From the NCBI RefSeq assembly GCF_007830515.1, contig NZ_VLKT01000008.1, positions 62,001-126,000 on the forward strand: a stretch of 64,000 nt of DNA, written 5' to 3'. Shown piece after piece: positions 20,489-29,980 of this stretch (positions within the stretch are counted from its first letter, which is position 1; every line of letters begins with the position of its first letter). The notes beneath the pieces are model-generated. The model did no database searches. It was given only the letters and a program-made list of their open reading frames with translations, and had not been told where the DNA came from. Position numbers and translations under genes: made by a program. Source of the stretch: Mesorhizobium tianshanense. Lineage in GTDB: Bacteria; Pseudomonadota; Alphaproteobacteria; Rhizobiales; Rhizobiaceae.

Positions 20489-20530
20489 TACAGCGTCCTT
20501 TGCGCGTCCGAAAGGACGCGCGGCGCTGTA
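20489..20530. repeat. Second palindrome, TACAGCG...CGCTGTA
   Basis: Outer arms TACAGCG/CGCTGTA and inner perfect arms GCGCGTCC and GGACGCGC with a GAAA loop make a long hairpin 14 bases after the previous element. The pair forms a mosaic repeat filling the gap between ureE and its upstream membrane-protein gene. Confidence 0.7.
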
Positions 20531-20531
20531 G

Positions 20532-21125
20532 TCAGGCGATCGTGTCGAAGAGCCGCAGGATGAAGGATATCTGATAGACCAGCGTGCCGGCGACGAAGGC
20601 GATGTGAAAGCGGCGGTCGCGAACAAGTATCGCGACGACGCAAAGCGCGACGAAAACCGGCGTACGGATCAAATATTCAACGCCGAAATGGGCGAAATGC
20701 TCCGGCCCTTTCAGCAGCGTGTCGACGACGTCGAGCAGATATGTCGTCGCCAGCAGGCCGAAGAACCAGGCACGGCGCGAATAGAAAAAATCCTCGTAGC
20801 TGGTGTAGTCGAGCATCGAGTCCGGGAACAGCAACGCACAGAGCAGGAACAGCGTGACGGCATAGAAGATGATGAACAGGTATTTGCCGAAGGTCCAGGT
20901 CTGAAGGGCGTAGAGATCGAATTCCCACCACCAGAAATGCACCAGCAGCAGGAGCATGGAGCCGACCCAGGCCAGATGCACGGGATAGAGCCGGTACTGG
21001 CCGGGATGCTGGACGATGCGGGCGAGCCCTGACAGAAGGCGCGTGACGCCGAGGCCAATCACCATGCCCATGACGATGCGGATATGCGGGAAGATGTCAT
21101 GGGCAGAGACGAGCTGCTGTTCCAT
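20532..21125 (-). CDS. Membrane protein of unknown function in the urease cluster
   Basis: The start ATG at 21125 (MEQQLVSAHDIFPHIRIVMG) has AGGGCG upstream; the frame opens 24 bases earlier without a ribosome site. The 197-residue protein has about six hydrophobic segments, many aromatic residues (VHFWWWEFDLYALQTW) and no motif I recognise. It stands between DUF29 and ureE, so it may be co-transcribed with urease. A role in nickel or urea transport is speculation. Confidence 0.72.
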   Translation of the reverse strand: MEQQLVSAHDIFPHIRIVMGMVIGLGVTRLLSGLARIVQHPGQYRLYPVHLAWVGSMLLLLVHFWWWEFDLYALQTWTFGKYLFIIFYAVTLFLLCALLFPDSMLDYTSYEDFFYSRRAWFFGLLATTYLLDVVDTLLKGPEHFAHFGVEYLIRTPVFVALCVVAILVRDRRFHIAFVAGTLVYQISFILRLFDTIA

Positions 21126-21164
21126 GGGCCGCCCTAACATGAAACGCAATAAAGGAAAAAGCGG

Positions 21165-21653
21165 CTAGTCCCGTAGAAAATCGTCCATCGAAAGTGGACC
21201 GCCTGGCCAAAATCGTCCATCGAGCGCCTGTTTGGATGTGAAGGGAGGTTCACTTGGAAAATGGGATTTCTTTAGGCCCGTCTCCCTTACCGCGACAGGC
21301 AAAGCGTGTCCGTATGCCTCGTCGAAAATCTGTGCAGGATACCGGCGAAGGCTTGGGCTGTCCTTGACGATGTTGCCGATCCAGATGCGCTGTTCGGAGA
21401 TTGACGCCTGCCAGCTATGGCATCTGTGACCCGGTTGGAATTCCCATTTCAGGAGATGTGCAATCAACACCTCCATGCGGCTGCGTATCTCCCGCCTGTC
21501 CCTCCTCCCCAAGCTTTCGACCTCCTCGGCCAGATTCTCCCGATCAAGGTCGGAAAGACGCCCTTCGCGCAACAACGCGCCCTGCTCCGCGCACCATTGC
21601 GCGAAGTCTGTTTCGTAGGGCGTATGAGCCCTGAGGCGATCAATCCTGTTCAT
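21165..21653 (-). CDS. DUF29-family protein
   Basis: The start is ATG at 21653 (MNRIDRLRAHTPYETDFAQW); the frame is open much farther upstream through ureC in another reading frame. The 162-residue protein shows the DUF29 order: YETDFAQWCAEQGALLREG, DLDRENLAEEVESLG, then LLKWEFQPG and WQASISEQR. DUF29 proteins are often found near mobile or toxin-antitoxin genes, but no function is established. It is wedged between ureC and the membrane-protein gene. Confidence 0.85.
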   Translation of the reverse strand: MNRIDRLRAHTPYETDFAQWCAEQGALLREGRLSDLDRENLAEEVESLGRRDRREIRSRMEVLIAHLLKWEFQPGHRCHSWQASISEQRIWIGNIVKDSPSLRRYPAQIFDEAYGHALPVAVRETGLKKSHFPSEPPFTSKQALDGRFWPGGPLSMDDFLRD

Positions 21654-21724
21654 GGGCGCATCATGCCCCAATTTCGGGGCAATCGCAAAACTCGCTCGGC
21701 CCCTTGGCACAGCGACCGCACAGA

Positions 21725-23434
21725 TCAAAATAGAAAGTACCGTTGCGCCATCGGCAGCACCGTTGCCGGTTCGCAGGTCAAAAGCTCGCCGTCGGCGCGG
21801 ACCTCGTAGGTTTCGGGATCGACCTCGACATGCGGGGTGGCGTCGTTGAGCACCATTGAATGCTTGCCGATGCCGCCGCGGGTGTTCTCGACGGCGACCA
21901 TCTGCTTGTCGACGCCGAGCCTGCCGCGCAGGCCGGCATCGAGCGCGGCCCTGGAAACGAAGGTCACCGACGAATTGGTCATCGCCTTCCCATAGGCGCC
22001 GAACATCGGTCGGTAGTGCATCGGCTGCGGCGTCGGGATCGAGGCGTTGGGATCGCCCATCGGGGCGGCGGCGATCATGCCGCCGATCAGCACCATGTCG
22101 GGCTTGACGCCGAAGAAGGCCGGGTTCCACAGCACCAGGTCGGCGCGCTTGCCGACCGCCACCGAGCCGATCTCGTTCGACAGGCCATGCGCGATGGCCG
22201 GATTGATCGTGTATTTGGCGATGTAGCGGCGGACGCGGAAATTGTCGTTGTCGCCGGTTTCCTGCGGCAGCGAACCACGCTGGCGCTTCATCTTGTCGGC
22301 GGTCTGCCAGGTGCGGATCGCCACTTCGCCGACGCGGCCCATGGCCTGGCTGTCCGACGAGATGATCGAGAAGGCGCCGATGTCGTGCAGAATGTCCTCG
22401 GCGGCGATGGTTTCCTTGCGGATGCGGCTTTCGGCAAAGGCGATGTCTTCGGGGATCGACGGCGACAGATGATGGCAGACCATCAGCATGTCGAGATGCT
22501 CGGCCAGCGTGTTGACCGTGTAGGGCCGGGTTGGATTGGTCGAGGACGGGATGACGTTGGGCAGGCCGCAAACCTTGATGATGTCAGGCGCATGGCCGCC
22601 GCCGGCGCCCTCGGTATGGAAGGCGTGGATGGTGCGGCCCTTGATCGCGGCGACCGTGTTCTCGACAAAGCCGGACTCATTCAGCGTGTCGGTGTGGATC
22701 ATCACCTGTACGTCGTAATCGTCGGCGACCGACAGGCAGCAGTCGATCGCCGCAGGCGTCGTGCCCCAGTCCTCGTGCAGCTTCAGCGAGCAGGCGCCGC
22801 CGAGCACCATCTCCTCAAGTGCTGCCGGCAGCGAGGCATTGCCCTTGCCCGACAGGCCGATGTTCATCGGGAAGGCGTCGAAGGACTCGATCATGCGCGC
22901 CATATGCCACGGCCCAGGCGTGCAGGTCGTCGCCAGCGTGCCATGCGCCGGGCCGGTGCCGCCGCCGAGCATGGTGGTAATGCCCGACATCAGCGCTTCC
23001 TCGATCTGCTGCGGGCAGATGAAGTGGATATGCGCGTCGAAGCCGCCGGCGGTGAGGATCTTGCCTTCGCCGGCGATGATCTCGGTGCCAGGGCCGATGA
23101 TGATGGTGACGCCGTTTTGCGTATCGGGATTGCCGGCCTTGCCGATCGCGGCGATGCGTCCATCCTTGAGGCCGATATCGGCCTTGAAGATGCCTGACGC
23201 ATCGACGACCAGCGCATTGGTGATGACGGTGTCGACCGCGCCTTGCGCGCGGGATACCTGGCTCTGGCCCATGCCGTCGCGGATGACCTTGCCGCCGCCG
23301 AATTTCACCTCTTCGCCATGAAGGGTGAAGTCCTTTTCGACCTCGATGAACAATTCGGTATCGGCAAGCCGCACCTTGTCGCCGACGGTCGGGCCATACA
23401 TCTGGGCATAGGCGGCACGGGTGATTCTAGCCAT
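21725..23434 (-). CDS. ureC: Urease alpha subunit (catalytic)
   Basis: ATG at 23434 ([19 protein letters not shown]) has GGGAG upstream. The 569-residue subunit hydrolyses urea to ammonia and carbamate. Nickel ligands and catalytic residues are present: HIHFICPQ, the carbamylated Lys in [10 protein letters not shown], the [12 protein letters not shown] block, and the mobile flap [16 protein letters not shown] with catalytic Cys-His. Length is normal. The gene is separated from ureB by 1.2 kb carrying two genes on the opposite strand. Confidence 0.97.
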   Translation of the reverse strand: MARITRAAYAQMYGPTVGDKVRLADTELFIEVEKDFTLHGEEVKFGGGKVIRDGMGQSQVSRAQGAVDTVITNALVVDASGIFKADIGLKDGRIAAIGKAGNPDTQNGVTIIIGPGTEIIAGEGKILTAGGFDAHIHFICPQQIEEALMSGITTMLGGGTGPAHGTLATTCTPGPWHMARMIESFDAFPMNIGLSGKGNASLPAALEEMVLGGACSLKLHEDWGTTPAAIDCCLSVADDYDVQVMIHTDTLNESGFVENTVAAIKGRTIHAFHTEGAGGGHAPDIIKVCGLPNVIPSSTNPTRPYTVNTLAEHLDMLMVCHHLSPSIPEDIAFAESRIRKETIAAEDILHDIGAFSIISSDSQAMGRVGEVAIRTWQTADKMKRQRGSLPQETGDNDNFRVRRYIAKYTINPAIAHGLSNEIGSVAVGKRADLVLWNPAFFGVKPDMVLIGGMIAAAPMGDPNASIPTPQPMHYRPMFGAYGKAMTNSSVTFVSRAALDAGLRGRLGVDKQMVAVENTRGGIGKHSMVLNDATPHVEVDPETYEVRADGELLTCEPATVLPMAQRYFLF

Positions 23435-23612
23435 CAGCAATTGCTCCCGAAATACGGCCCAAGATCGAGCCTATCGAAGCCCGGCCCCACATTGTCGCCA
23501 CCTTATGGTCACGCAATGACCCGCTGGGCGACACTTTCCGATCCCATTTAACGTTTGAGGTGGCAGGGTCACCCCAAAACGACCGTTTGCCAATCGATGG
23601 AAAGGAAGATCC

Positions 23613-23996
23613 ATGCGCAAAACGATACGTCTTGCAGCCGCCGCCACCCTCCTGCTCGCGACCGCTGCCAGCGCCCAGCAACAGCCTGCGCAGCAACCCG
23701 GCGAGCCGCCGGCTTCGCCCGCTCCCGCGGCACCCGGCGCTCAGCCCGCCGTGCCGACGATTCAGACCGTCAACATCGTCGACATCGAGGAACTGCCTGA
23801 GGAAACGAAGACGAAGGTCAACGAAGTGATCGCCAAGCGCGGCGAGGACGGCCTGCAGAAATTGCGCGGCTCGATCGACGCGACGCCCCAGGTCAAATCC
23901 GCGCTCGAAGCCAAGGGGCTCACCTCGGCGCAAGTGATCGCCGCCAGCATGGACGCCAACGGCGCCCTGACCCTGATCACCAAGAAAGCGAGCTGA
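23613..23996 (+). CDS. Small exported Pro/Ala-rich protein
   Basis: The 127-residue product starts with a signal peptide (MRKTIRLAAAATLLLATAASAQ), then a Gln/Pro/Ala-rich linker (residues 23-48), and an acidic, probably helical domain with IVDIEELPEETKTKVNEVIA. AAGGA precedes the ATG. It lies on the plus strand between ureB and ureC, so it interrupts the urease operon. I do not recognise a family. Confidence 0.72.
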   Translation: MRKTIRLAAAATLLLATAASAQQQPAQQPGEPPASPAPAAPGAQPAVPTIQTVNIVDIEELPEETKTKVNEVIAKRGEDGLQKLRGSIDATPQVKSALEAKGLTSAQVIAASMDANGALTLITKKAS

Positions 23997-24122
23997 CGAT
24001 GCGCTATGGCGGGCCGGCGCAAGGTCGGCCCGCCGCATCGGGGAGGGAACCTTCGCAGGGCAGATTACGTTTCGACTGTTTGGCGTGGCAACGGTTCTCG
24101 AAAGGGCCCCTGAGAGCGAGCG

Positions 24123-24617
24123 ATGGCGATCACCACCTTCCCCGACACTAGATGGCTGCATATGATTGCCGCAACTGCGTTTCTTGCGGCGAGCGTTCCT
24201 CAGGCCGCGCTGAATGCACAGGGCCTTGAAGGCCCGGACACCGTCAACAAGATCATCGGCTCGGAGGTCGGGCAGGAAGAGACCAACACGGCTGTGGAAG
24301 CCGGGAAGGTCACCACGGCGATCGACCGGACGCGTGAAAATATCGGCACGGTGCGCAAGACGTCCAAGCTCGACAAGGTCGATATCGTATTCCTTACCGA
24401 CGCCGCGCGCACGGAAGGCGGCCTGCCGCCGGCGATCGAGACCAAGGTCGAGCAACATCAGGACGACATTACGGAACTGCGCGAGGAGATCGAGGCGAAC
24501 GCATTGCTGTTCAACGCCATCGACTCGCGACGCGTACTGACCGAAGACGTCCTCGCCGTGGAATTCGACGATTCTGGAAAGGTCGTCATCTACGCGGCGG
24601 CAAAGCCGCCCAGCTGA
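24123..24617 (+). CDS. Exported protein of unknown function
   Basis: The 164-residue protein has a hydrophobic leader (about residues 12-32, ending near NAQ) and a mature acidic part with TVNKIIGSEVGQEETNTAVE and DIVFLTDAARTEGGLPPAIE. It follows the previous small exported-protein gene on the same strand and both lie between ureB and ureC. The two mature domains share an acidic helical look but no clear homology. Confidence 0.7.
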   Translation: MAITTFPDTRWLHMIAATAFLAASVPQAALNAQGLEGPDTVNKIIGSEVGQEETNTAVEAGKVTTAIDRTRENIGTVRKTSKLDKVDIVFLTDAARTEGGLPPAIETKVEQHQDDITELREEIEANALLFNAIDSRRVLTEDVLAVEFDDSGKVVIYAAAKPPS

Positions 24618-24658
24618 GCCGAAATTGCTCGACGCCTTGGACCTCACAGCGAGGGATT

Positions 24659-24964
24659 TCACAGCGCGCCCATGATCTTCTGCTGAAACCCGTAGACCTC
24701 GCGCTTGCCGCCGAGCGGCACCAAGGTGACGTCGCGTTCCTGGCCGGGCTCGAAACGCATCGCCGTGCCGGCGGCGATGTCGAGGCGCATGCCCCGCGCC
24801 TTGTCGCGATCGAATTTCAACCCCTCATTGGTTTCGAAGAAGTGGTAGTGGCTGCCGACCTGGATCGGCCGGTCGCCGCTGTTGGCCACTTTCATGGTGA
24901 TGGTCGGCTGGCCCTTGTTCAGTTCGATCTCGCCGCCTGCTGCGATGATTTCGCCCGGGATCAT
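24659..24964 (-). CDS. ureB: Urease beta subunit
   Basis: The start is ATG at 24964 ([18 protein letters not shown]), matching the usual UreB N-terminus and preceded by GAGG; a GTG 12 bases upstream is unlikely. The 101-residue subunit contains [11 protein letters not shown] and [15 protein letters not shown], the typical core. It packs with UreA and UreC in the trimeric holoenzyme. Confidence 0.96.
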   Translation of the reverse strand: MIPGEIIAAGGEIELNKGQPTITMKVANSGDRPIQVGSHYHFFETNEGLKFDRDKARGMRLDIAAGTAMRFEPGQERDVTLVPLGGKREVYGFQQKIMGAL

Positions 24965-24972
24965 CGCCAGCC

Positions 24973-25566
24973 TCACAAGACGCCGAAGACGAGGCCGGCG
25001 CCGACGGCAGCACAGGCGCCGCCAGCGGCGCGGGCGAGGCCGGGGAACCTGACGCCAAAGCCAAGGCCGGCAGCGATGCCGACGGCATGGAGCAACGCGG
25101 TGGCAACGGCAAAGCCGGCCATATAGTCGAGCCCGCCGGCGTTTTCAGGCACCTCGGTGCCGTGGGCGTGACCGTGGAACATCGCGAACAGGCCGATGAT
25201 GGCGACGCCGGCCGAGACGGGAAGATCGACCGCGAGCGCGACCAGCAGTCCCAGCACCACGACGGACGCCAGTATGCCTGGTTCGACGAACGGCACTGGC
25301 ACCTGCAGCATGCCGAGCGTACCGCCCGCCAACATGACGCCGATGAAGGCGAGCGGCCAGGCAACAACCGCCTTGCCACCCTTGAGCGCCGCCCACAACC
25401 CGACCGCGATCATCACCGTCATGTGGTCGAGGCCGGAGAGCGGATGCAAGAAGCCGGCGCTGAAGGACGAGGTCGTGCCGATGCCGACATGGGCAAAGGC
25501 GGGCATCGCCGCGGCCAGAAGCAGGATCGCCGAGAGGGTGGTACGTTTCATCGTTGCGGGGATCAT
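24973..25566 (-). CDS. ureJ: HupE/UreJ-family nickel permease-like protein
   Basis: The start is ATG at 25566 with GGAAGG upstream (an internal ATG at 25551 is possible). The 197-residue product has a signal sequence ending at AFAH, the HPLSGLDHM motif and the MFHGHAHG motif of the HupE/UreJ family, and six or so membrane helices. These proteins facilitate Ni(II) entry for urease or hydrogenase. It lies eight bases before ureB. Confidence 0.9.
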   Translation of the reverse strand: MIPATMKRTTLSAILLLAAAMPAFAHVGIGTTSSFSAGFLHPLSGLDHMTVMIAVGLWAALKGGKAVVAWPLAFIGVMLAGGTLGMLQVPVPFVEPGILASVVVLGLLVALAVDLPVSAGVAIIGLFAMFHGHAHGTEVPENAGGLDYMAGFAVATALLHAVGIAAGLGFGVRFPGLARAAGGACAAVGAGLVFGVL

Positions 25567-25598
25567 CTGTATGCCTTCCGTTATGGGAATGATGCCGG

Positions 25599-25853
25599 TC
25601 AGGCGGCCTTGCGGGGACCGCAGCCCCCGGACTTGAGCACGCGCTTGGTCGAGGCTGGATATTTCTCCAGCATCGCCGTCGGGCGGATCGGGCGCGGTGC
25701 AAAATTGCCGCCACAGTTCGGGCAGACGCCGCCCAGCACATATTCCACGCAATCGGCGCAGAAGGTGCATTCGAAGGTGCAGATCAGCACGTCCGTCGCC
25801 TCCGGCGGCAGGTCCTTGTCGCAACATTCGCAGTTGGGGCGCAGCTCAAGCAT
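25599..25853 (-). CDS. DUF1272 zinc-ribbon protein
   Basis: An 84-residue protein with eleven cysteines; pairs CEC, CTFCADC and CPNC, with LPPEATDVLICTFECTFCA, are the DUF1272 signature and most likely bind zinc. It sits between ureA and ureJ on the same strand, tightly spaced. A role in the urease operon is not known. Confidence 0.88.
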   Translation of the reverse strand: MLELRPNCECCDKDLPPEATDVLICTFECTFCADCVEYVLGGVCPNCGGNFAPRPIRPTAMLEKYPASTKRVLKSGGCGPRKAA

Positions 25854-25863
25854 TTGCCTCTCC

Positions 25864-26166
25864 TCATCGTATCGGTTCGTGCACGGTCACCAGCTTGGTG
25901 CCGTCGGGAAACGTCGCCTCGACCTGGACGTCGTGGATCATTTCGGCGATGCCCTCCATCACCTGCGTACGGGTCACGACATGGGCGCCGGCCTCCATCA
26001 GCTCGGCGACCAGGCGGCCGTCGCGGGCGCCCTCGACGACGAAATCGGTGATCAGCGCGATCGCCTCCGGGTGATTGAGCTTGACGCCGCGTTCGAGCCG
26101 CTTGCGCGCCACAATCGCTGCCATGGCGATGAGCAGCTTGTCCTTTTCCCTTGGCGTCAGGTTCAT
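25864..26166 (-). CDS. ureA: Urease gamma subunit
   Basis: The start is ATG at 26166 ([20 protein letters not shown]). The 100-residue subunit has the conserved core [22 protein letters not shown] and ends with VTVHEPI. It is the smallest structural subunit; ureA and ureB are separate genes here, as in most bacteria, but with two other genes between. Confidence 0.96.
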   Translation of the reverse strand: MNLTPREKDKLLIAMAAIVARKRLERGVKLNHPEAIALITDFVVEGARDGRLVAELMEAGAHVVTRTQVMEGIAEMIHDVQVEATFPDGTKLVTVHEPIR

Positions 26167-26194
26167 GCGTTTCCCTAGAATGGCGTAATCGGAA

Positions 26195-27055
26195 TCAGAG
26201 TGACCATAATTTGGGCAGACCCGCCCGTCCGTTGAGCAATTCGACAAGCGGAACCAGCCGCTTGCGGAGCTGGTAGCCGTCCTCGGCAAACAGCCTCGCA
26301 AGAAGCTTGCCAGATTTCTTCACGCTCCAGGCACTGGCGTCGCCCTGGCCGCCGATAATGTCCCGAGCCGGATCGAGTAGAGCTTCCACCCGCGGCGAGA
26401 TCATCAGCACCGTCGCCATGGCGATGGCGCCGCCGGCCACCGCGGAACGGCTGAGAATGGCCGCAATGCCGGGCCCGATGCGGAAATCCTCGGCATGAAC
26501 GAGCGCTCCGTCCTGGCTGACGCGCCAGCGGTCATGGAAATTGCCATGCGTCGCGCCTTCGCCCATGGCGAGACGGCCGAAGACGGTTGCCTCGAGCACC
26601 AGCGCCTCGGCACCGGCGGCAAGCTCCAGGTCGAGCCTGCGGGCAAAGACCGATCGATCAAAGACGATGGTTTCCTGCGGCAGCCAGGCGATTCGGCCGC
26701 CAGCGCCGACCGTCAGCTTCACCCGCACCTCGGCGCGATCGGATGCGGCGCGGTAGACCTTCTCGCAGGCCTGTGTCGTGATAGAGGCGGCGGCGCCGGC
26801 GCCGACATCGATCTCCCAGCCGAGGCTGTCGCCGCCGGTCAGCCCGCCGGCGGTGTTGATCAAGACCGCTTCGAGCGGATCGGCCGAGACTGCCGGCATG
26901 CGGATCTTGGCAGAACCATCCTGATAGAGGCGCCGAAGACGCGTGCGGCCGCCATTCCTGTCGCAGCCGAGCTGCGCCAATCCGGCGGCGCGCTGGGCCG
27001 GCGGCGCAAAGGTCAAGTCATGTTCGATCGTGTCCACGGCGCCAACGTTAAGCAC
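26195..27055 (-). CDS. ureD: Urease accessory protein UreD
   Basis: The 286-residue protein has the UreD motifs [24 protein letters not shown] and [12 protein letters not shown]. It is the scaffold for UreF-UreG on apo-urease and forms a nickel tunnel. A GTG start is used and no strong ribosome site is seen; no ATG exists nearby. It is the first gene of the urease cluster and is divergent from the ACP gene. Confidence 0.94.
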   Translation of the reverse strand: MLNVGAVDTIEHDLTFAPPAQRAAGLAQLGCDRNGGRTRLRRLYQDGSAKIRMPAVSADPLEAVLINTAGGLTGGDSLGWEIDVGAGAAASITTQACEKVYRAASDRAEVRVKLTVGAGGRIAWLPQETIVFDRSVFARRLDLELAAGAEALVLEATVFGRLAMGEGATHGNFHDRWRVSQDGALVHAEDFRIGPGIAAILSRSAVAGGAIAMATVLMISPRVEALLDPARDIIGGQGDASAWSVKKSGKLLARLFAEDGYQLRKRLVPLVELLNGRAGLPKLWSL

Positions 27056-27237
27056 TGCGACGGCTTTGTCGATATAGCTTGTTGCTTGACAGCGTTTCGG
27101 TTTCTATAGAGGAGCCATCTTGGTACGGTCACGCAGTGCCTGGCGGGTAAAAGGCGACGATGACGATTCGAATCCGGGGAAAAAAGAGGCGCTGATCAGT
27201 TGGCGTCGGGAAACGACAAGGTTGGGGAAGGAACCGA

Positions 27238-27492
27238 ATGGCCGATCAGTTGGCAACGGACATTATCGCGAAGATCAAGGCTCATGCCGAACCCGGTGGC
27301 GAAGAAATCACCACCAATACGGAACTGACCTCACTTGGCATCCATTCGCTGGAACTGACGGAGATCATCTTCGATCTCGAGGAACAGTACGGCATCGAGA
27401 TCGAGATGAACACGGTCGATGCCTGGAGCAACCTGAAGAACGTCGGCGACATGGTCGAGGCGGTTCGCGCGCTGATCGCGAAAAAAGCCTGA
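27238..27492 (+). CDS. NodF-like acyl carrier protein
   Basis: The 84-residue acidic protein is an ACP: the phosphopantetheine Ser is residue 37 in SLGIHSLEL. The usual Asp before this Ser is His here. From memory, the C-terminal block (YGIEIEMNTVDAWSNLKNVG followed by DMVEAVRAL) is much closer to NodF than to housekeeping AcpP. A ribosome site GGGGAAGGAACCG precedes it. It ends four bases before the NodE-like gene, so the two form a unit that may build a special acyl chain. Confidence 0.88.
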   Translation: MADQLATDIIAKIKAHAEPGGEEITTNTELTSLGIHSLELTEIIFDLEEQYGIEIEMNTVDAWSNLKNVGDMVEAVRALIAKKA

Positions 27493-27496
27493 CTGA

Positions 27497-28705
27497 ATGC
27501 ACAAGCGCGTCGTCATTACCGGCATCGGCGGCATATGCGGCCTCGGCACCAATGCGCCCGCGATCTGGGGCGAGATGCGCGCCGGCCGCTCGGCCATCGG
27601 CCCAATCGTCAATTCGGAGCTGCATGACCTGAAAATCAGGGTCGGCTGCGAAATCAGGACGCTTCCCGATCACGGCATCGACCGCAAGCAGGTCGTGTCG
27701 ATGGACCGCTTCAGCCTGCTGGCGACGATCGCCGCGCGGGAGGCCGCGCAACAGGCCGGATTGACCCCGCAAGAAGCCAACACCTACCGGATGGGCACCA
27801 TCGTCGGCGTCGGCGTCTGCGGCTGGGAGGCGATCGAAGAAAGCTATCGCGCCGTCCTGCTCGAAGGAAAGAATCGCGTCGGCATCTTCACCGTGCCGAA
27901 AGTGATGCCGGGCGCCGCGGCCGGCCATGTCAGCATGAATCTCGGCCTGCGCGGACCGGTCTTCGGCATAACCTCTGCCTGCTCCTCGTCCAACCACGCC
28001 ATTGCATCGGCGGTCGACCAGATCAGGCTCGGCCGCGCCGATATCATGGTCGCCGGCGGTACCGATGCGCCGCTGGTCTGGGGCATCCTGAAAGGCTGGG
28101 AGGCGCTCAGGGTGCTTTCGCCCGACACGTGCCGGCCGTTTTCCGCCGATCGCCAGGGCCTGGTGCTCGGCGAAGGCGCCGGCATGGCTGTGCTGGAAAC
28201 CTACGAGCATGCCATGGCGCGCGGCGCCACGATTCTGGCCGAAATTGCCGGCGCCGGCATTTCCGGTGATGCGTCCGACATCGTCGCGCCGACCATCGAA
28301 GGGCCGGAGGCGGCGATGCGCTTCTGCCTCGCCGATGCCGGGCTCAACCCGGAAGACATCGACTATGTCAATGCGCACGGCACCGGCACCAAGGCCAACG
28401 ACCAGATCGAGACGGCGGCGATCAAGCGCGTCTTCGGCGACCATGCCTACAGGCTTTCGATCTCCTCGACCAAATCGATGCACGCCCACTGCCTCGGCGC
28501 GTCGGGTGCCCTGGAGCTGATCGCCTGCGTGATGGCGATCCGCGAAGGCATCGTGCCGCCGACGGCCAATTTTCGCGAAACCGACGCCGATTGCGATCTC
28601 GACATCACGCCGAACGTGGCGCGCGAGCGCAAGGTGCGCGCCGCGATCAGCAACGGCTTCGCCTTCGGCGGCACCAATGCGGTGCTGGCGTTCAAGGCGG
28701 TCTGA
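27497..28705 (+). CDS. NodE-like beta-ketoacyl-ACP synthase
   Basis: The 402-residue condensing enzyme (KAS II/FabF group) keeps the catalytic Cys162 in [11 protein letters not shown], His294 in [12 protein letters not shown] and His331 in MHAHCLGAS. The N-terminus [15 protein letters not shown] and the [18 protein letters not shown] region match NodE closely as I recall it. NodE and NodF make polyunsaturated acyl chains for Nod factors; this pair has no other nod gene nearby and may be a paralogue for membrane lipid or secondary-metabolite acyl chains. Confidence 0.9.
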   Translation: MHKRVVITGIGGICGLGTNAPAIWGEMRAGRSAIGPIVNSELHDLKIRVGCEIRTLPDHGIDRKQVVSMDRFSLLATIAAREAAQQAGLTPQEANTYRMGTIVGVGVCGWEAIEESYRAVLLEGKNRVGIFTVPKVMPGAAAGHVSMNLGLRGPVFGITSACSSSNHAIASAVDQIRLGRADIMVAGGTDAPLVWGILKGWEALRVLSPDTCRPFSADRQGLVLGEGAGMAVLETYEHAMARGATILAEIAGAGISGDASDIVAPTIEGPEAAMRFCLADAGLNPEDIDYVNAHGTGTKANDQIETAAIKRVFGDHAYRLSISSTKSMHAHCLGASGALELIACVMAIREGIVPPTANFRETDADCDLDITPNVARERKVRAAISNGFAFGGTNAVLAFKAV

Positions 28706-28786
28706 CCGCGGGTTCATCCACATCCCGATAGGGCGGACTTTTCGTGCGCCGCGCGCATCCGCGCAAAAATCCCCCAGGAGTTTTCG

Positions 28787-29491
28787 ATGTCCGACCTGAC
28801 CGCTTTTCCAATCACCACACGCTGGCCGGCCAGCCATCCCGACCGCATCCAGCTCTATTCGGCCCAGACGCCGAACGGGGTGAAGGTGTCTATCGCGCTG
28901 GAGGAACTCGGCCTGCCCTACGAGGCGCATGCGGTGAACATCGGCAGAAACGAAAGCTGGACGCCGGAATTCCTGTCGCTGAATCCCAACGGCAAGATAC
29001 CGGCGATGATCGATCCGAATGGCCCGGGCGGCAAGCCGATCGGGCTGTTCGAATCCGGCGCCATCCTGCTCTATCTCAGTGAGAAAACCGGCAGGCTGGT
29101 CCCCGCCGACCCTATCCGGCGCTACGAAACGATCCAGTGGGTGTTCTTCCAGATGGCCTTCATCGGGCCGATGTTCGGCCAGGTCGGCTTCTTCCACAAA
29201 TTCGCCGGACGCGAGATCGCCGACAAGCGCCCGCTGGAGCGCTATCGCGACGAATCGCGGCGGCTGATCGGCGTGCTCGAGGCGAGGCTGAAGGGCCGCA
29301 GCTGGATCATGGCCGACGACTACACCATCGCCGACATCTCCATGCTGGGCTGGGTGCGCAATTTGATCGGCTTCTATGAGGCGCGGGAACTCGTCGGCTT
29401 CGACGACTTTCCCGATGTCGCGGCCTGGCTGGAGCGCGGCCTTGCCCGGCCGGCGGTGCAAAGGGGCCTGAACATTCCGGCGAGAGCCTGA
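28787..29491 (+). CDS. Glutathione S-transferase family protein (YfcG/YghU-like)
   Basis: The 234-residue protein has a thioredoxin-like N-terminal domain beginning IQLYSAQTPNGVKVSIALEE, with TPNG as the nu-class GST glutathione site, then SLNPNGKIPAMID and ESGAILLYL. An all-helical C-terminal domain with WIMADDYTIADISMLGWV follows. YfcG/YghU enzymes have disulfide reductase activity. CAGGAG precedes the ATG. It lies 80 bases after the NodE-like gene. Confidence 0.88.
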   Translation: MSDLTAFPITTRWPASHPDRIQLYSAQTPNGVKVSIALEELGLPYEAHAVNIGRNESWTPEFLSLNPNGKIPAMIDPNGPGGKPIGLFESGAILLYLSEKTGRLVPADPIRRYETIQWVFFQMAFIGPMFGQVGFFHKFAGREIADKRPLERYRDESRRLIGVLEARLKGRSWIMADDYTIADISMLGWVRNLIGFYEARELVGFDDFPDVAAWLERGLARPAVQRGLNIPARA

Positions 29492-29516
29492 CGGGCAGGC
29501 CGTGGGGCGGCTCTGC

Positions 29517-29894
29517 CTATTTTGCCTTGGCCCCGGTTTTTGGGCCGCCCTTGCCCATGACGGAGGCGGCAAGGGACGCGGCGCCCCGGGCCGTGGCGAC
29601 AACCGCGCCGGCCGCGACATTGGCCGTGGTCCTGACCGTACGCATGGCGTTACCCGCCATGGACCCGCCGCTGGGTGCCGGCTTTTTGGACTTGGCGGGT
29701 TTTGGGGTGGGTTTTGCCGTGGCCCTAGCTGCGGCCGGCACCACCTTCTTCGGTGCCGCCTTGCCAAAGGTTGGCTTTGCCGCATCCTTGGACCGCGCGG
29801 CGACAGCCGGGCCAGCGCCTGTCTTGGATTCAATTGCCTTTGATCGAGTTGCCCTGCCCTTGGCGGGCGCGGGCTTTCTTGCCTTGGTTGCCAT
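29517..29894 (-). CDS. Histone-H1-like Lys/Ala/Pro-rich protein
   Basis: The 125-residue basic protein consists mostly of Lys, Ala and Pro (AKPTPKPAKSKKPAPS) with a short more hydrophobic centre (residues 85-110). A strong ribosome site, GAGGGAG, precedes the ATG at 29894. The composition resembles bacterial H1-like DNA-binding proteins (AlgP, HctA-like tails). The opposite strand also has a long frame, but it is Ala/Gly-rich with no motif and is taken as a shadow. Chromosome packing is an inference from composition. Confidence 0.68.
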   Translation of the reverse strand: MATKARKPAPAKGRATRSKAIESKTGAGPAVAARSKDAAKPTFGKAAPKKVVPAAARATAKPTPKPAKSKKPAPSGGSMAGNAMRTVRTTANVAAGAVVATARGAASLAASVMGKGGPKTGAKAK

Positions 29895-29980
29895 CGGACG
29901 GCTCCCTCATGTCAGCATCATTGCCGTAGCTGACATAACGGCCGGAAAGTCTTAAGGTTCCGGCGGCGCTTCCCCGCAAA

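Noticed and set aside
23427..24662. A long minus-strand frame (411 codons) across the gap between ureB and ureC
   Set aside because: It is antisense to two better genes with signal peptides and ribosome sites; its product is Arg/Gly-rich without motifs.
27086..27110. TTGACA...TATAGA as a promoter for the ACP gene
   Set aside because: Only 13 bases separate the two elements, too short for a sigma70 promoter.
27365..29833. A minus-strand frame of 822 codons opposite the ACP, ketosynthase and GST genes
   Set aside because: It is the antisense shadow of three genes with clear catalytic motifs; its product is Arg/Asp/His-rich and has no recognisable domain.
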